A stretch of 5,858 nucleotides of DNA from Planctomycetaceae bacterium TMED10 (GTDB lineage Bacteria > Planctomycetota > Planctomycetia > Pirellulales > UBA7805). Under the pieces are notes generated by a model. The model worked only from the letters and a program-made list of their open reading frames with translations. It was not told the DNA's origin and made no database searches. Below, piece by piece: positions 4,564 to 5,858 of the stretch; position 1 is the first letter of the stretch; each line of letters starts with the position of its first letter. The translations under genes were made by a program, and so were the position numbers. Location: positions 26,870 to 32,727 of the forward strand of contig NHBP01000060.1 in assembly GCA_002168195.1 (NCBI GenBank), read 5' to 3'.

Positions 4564-5858
4564 TTATCGGATGGTCGCAATTGTCTGGTCGGTTTCCTGC
4601 GGTACCTGCTGCTTTAGAGTTTGGAGTGAAAGCCGCATGGTCACACCCCATTGGCCTTGCGCATCGGCCGCAATGAGCCAATGCGGCATGACCGCAACCG
4701 ATTGGTGGACGGCCTCAAATCCGCCTTCAGATTGACTCACCGTTGCGATCGGAAAAGCCCAGATATTTGTGGGGCGATTGCACGATAGCCCCACATCAAT
4801 CCCGAGCCAGCGATCAACGAGGCCGATGCCGGTCGTTTCTCGTAAATCCAGTTGATTTCCCAGTTCGCCGAGGGATTGCTGGGAGACGTCGTAGAAATAC
4901 CGATCATCGGCGCCAGCAGGCATCCCCGCAAAATTCCATTCAACTGCAAAATGGAATGGGCGATCCGGGGGCAATTGTTCGAGCAAGTAATCAACAAGCA
5001 GGGCATTTTCACCCTCATTGAGCGTGACCTTTTTGGTGATCCGAATGGGGATGTCTTCCACGGTTCCTTCTCGCTCAAGGTTTGCCTGAACATGCCCTGA
5101 ATCCGAGTTGTGGACCTGAGAAACATACGCTCCGAGTACAAAATCGCCCAGTTCTTCGGTGGTTCCGGCCCGCACATCTTCCACACCAGCTTCGACGGGA
5201 TAAAAGTGATCGACCAGGCTCTTACGACCATAGTAATCATATTGCAGAAGGCGATCTAAACCTTCCTGCTTGAAGACCACGCGGTCATGAATGCTTGCGA
5301 CGTTATCATCATCACTACTCGGGCCGGAGAGCACCTTCTTGTGATACGCTTCGGGTCTTCTGGCCAACGTTGCCAGAAGGTTGTGAGAAATGCTTCTTAC
5401 GTCGAGTTCATACATTCGACCCCCGGATGCCGGTTCCAGGAATAGGCTTAATTGATCGTTGCTCAGTTGGATTTCATCGCGTCCGTCAAAATTAAAATCG
5501 CTTTGGCTTGCCTGGCACCAGGGGCCCTTTCCGCGGCCTATGGCTTCTTGGATTCGTGTATCGGCGCGAATGAGGTGTTCAAAGACTGCGTTCCGAAGAT
5601 GCGGGAGATAAATTCCGCCGAACGCACCGTGCCAGTAACTGCAGTTGCATTGGGCCTGATACAGCTCGTCCCGGGCCTCATCGATCAGGCGGCCGCTGCC
5701 TTCGTCAGTCGGAGTCTGTTCGATTGCCGCAAGTTGATCGCTGATTTGCATCATGCGAGCGTACATCTCATTCGACTCCGGGTAACGCGTCTTAAAGTTG
5801 CGCCAGAACCCGCCGCGTACAAAAGATGCAACGCGGTGCCATTGCGAAGATTCCTCCA
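4564..5858 (-). CDS. GH57 4-alpha-glucanotransferase/alpha-amylase, C-terminal part (5' end outside window)
   Basis: The reading frame enters from the right edge and ends at TAA (4566-4564 on the - strand), giving about 430 C-terminal residues. The protein is a retaining glycoside hydrolase family 57 enzyme that cuts and transfers alpha-1,4-glucan chains, probably for glycogen or maltodextrin metabolism. The first visible residues, FVRGGFWRNFKTRYPESNEMYARMM, are the family's conserved helical segment (DUF1925 region) after the catalytic barrel. QCNCSYWHGAFGGIYLPHLR follows, another signature, with Cys-Ser where many members have Asp-Ala before YWHG. The remainder matches the DUF1926 beta-sandwich: SIHDRVVFKQEGLDRLLQYDYYGRKSLVDHF, then FHFAVEWNFAGMPAG. 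The in-frame ATG at 5766 is internal, not the true start, because conserved sequence continues upstream of it. The catalytic Glu and Asp lie outside the window. It converges on bioD, so it belongs to a separate transcription unit. Alpha-amylase and glucanotransferase activities cannot be separated from this half. Confidence 0.93.
   Translation of the reverse strand, partial: EESSQWHRVASFVRGGFWRNFKTRYPESNEMYARMMQISDQLAAIEQTPTDEGSGRLIDEARDELYQAQCNCSYWHGAFGGIYLPHLRNAVFEHLIRADTRIQEAIGRGKGPWCQASQSDFNFDGRDEIQLSNDQLSLFLEPASGGRMYELDVRSISHNLLATLARRPEAYHKKVLSGPSSDDDNVASIHDRVVFKQEGLDRLLQYDYYGRKSLVDHFYPVEAGVEDVRAGTTEELGDFVLGAYVSQVHNSDSGHVQANLEREGTVEDIPIRITKKVTLNEGENALLVDYLLEQLPPDRPFHFAVEWNFAGMPAGADDRYFYDVSQQSLGELGNQLDLRETTGIGLVDRWLGIDVGLSCNRPTNIWAFPIATVSQSEGGFEAVHQSVAVMPHWLIAADAQGQWGVTMRLSLQTLKQQVPQETDQTIATIR

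Noticed and set aside
4737..5240. A 167-codon open frame on the - strand
   Set aside because: It is a different frame over the GH57 gene, which has well-conserved motifs throughout this interval.

Overview
The window looks like a piece of planctomycete chromosome. Three things suggest this: a DUF1559 pseudopilin-like protein with an H-X9-DG motif (a family hugely expanded in Planctomycetota), a PEP-CTERM surface protein immediately after it, and the moderate GC content and frequent TTG/GTG starts typical of the Pirellulaceae. The genus cannot be fixed from the sequence alone.

Left part (1-2778, + strand): a nearly complete cobalamin (B12) riboswitch aptamer occupies about positions 4-192. 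A roughly 160-base leader follows, and then a compact three-gene unit: a DUF1559 pseudopilin-like protein (352-1269), a small secreted PEP-CTERM protein (1315-1959) and a class I SAM-dependent methyltransferase (1969-2778). The gaps are 45 and 9 bases, so one B12-controlled transcript is likely. None of these genes is a standard member of the B12 regulon (transporter, biosynthesis enzyme or B12-independent isozyme). This makes the riboswitch/pseudopilin/PEP-CTERM combination the most notable part of the window. A role for the surface proteins in corrinoid capture is a hypothesis only.

Middle part (2779-4500, + strand): after a 100-base gap with a plausible sigma70-type promoter come a shikimate-dehydrogenase-like protein (2879-3727) and dethiobiotin synthetase bioD (3781-4500). 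The AroE-like protein keeps the fold signatures but has lost the catalytic Lys and Asp and the usual Gly-rich NADP loop, so it is probably not a working shikimate dehydrogenase. BioD has all its expected motifs. No other biotin genes are visible.

Right part (4501-5858): a 63-base convergent intergenic region carries a short 11-base tandem repeat. It is followed on the - strand by the C-terminal 430 or so residues of a GH57-family 4-alpha-glucanotransferase/alpha-amylase, whose 5' end and catalytic domain lie beyond the right edge. No tRNA, rRNA, CRISPR array, transposase or convincing intrinsic terminator was seen.
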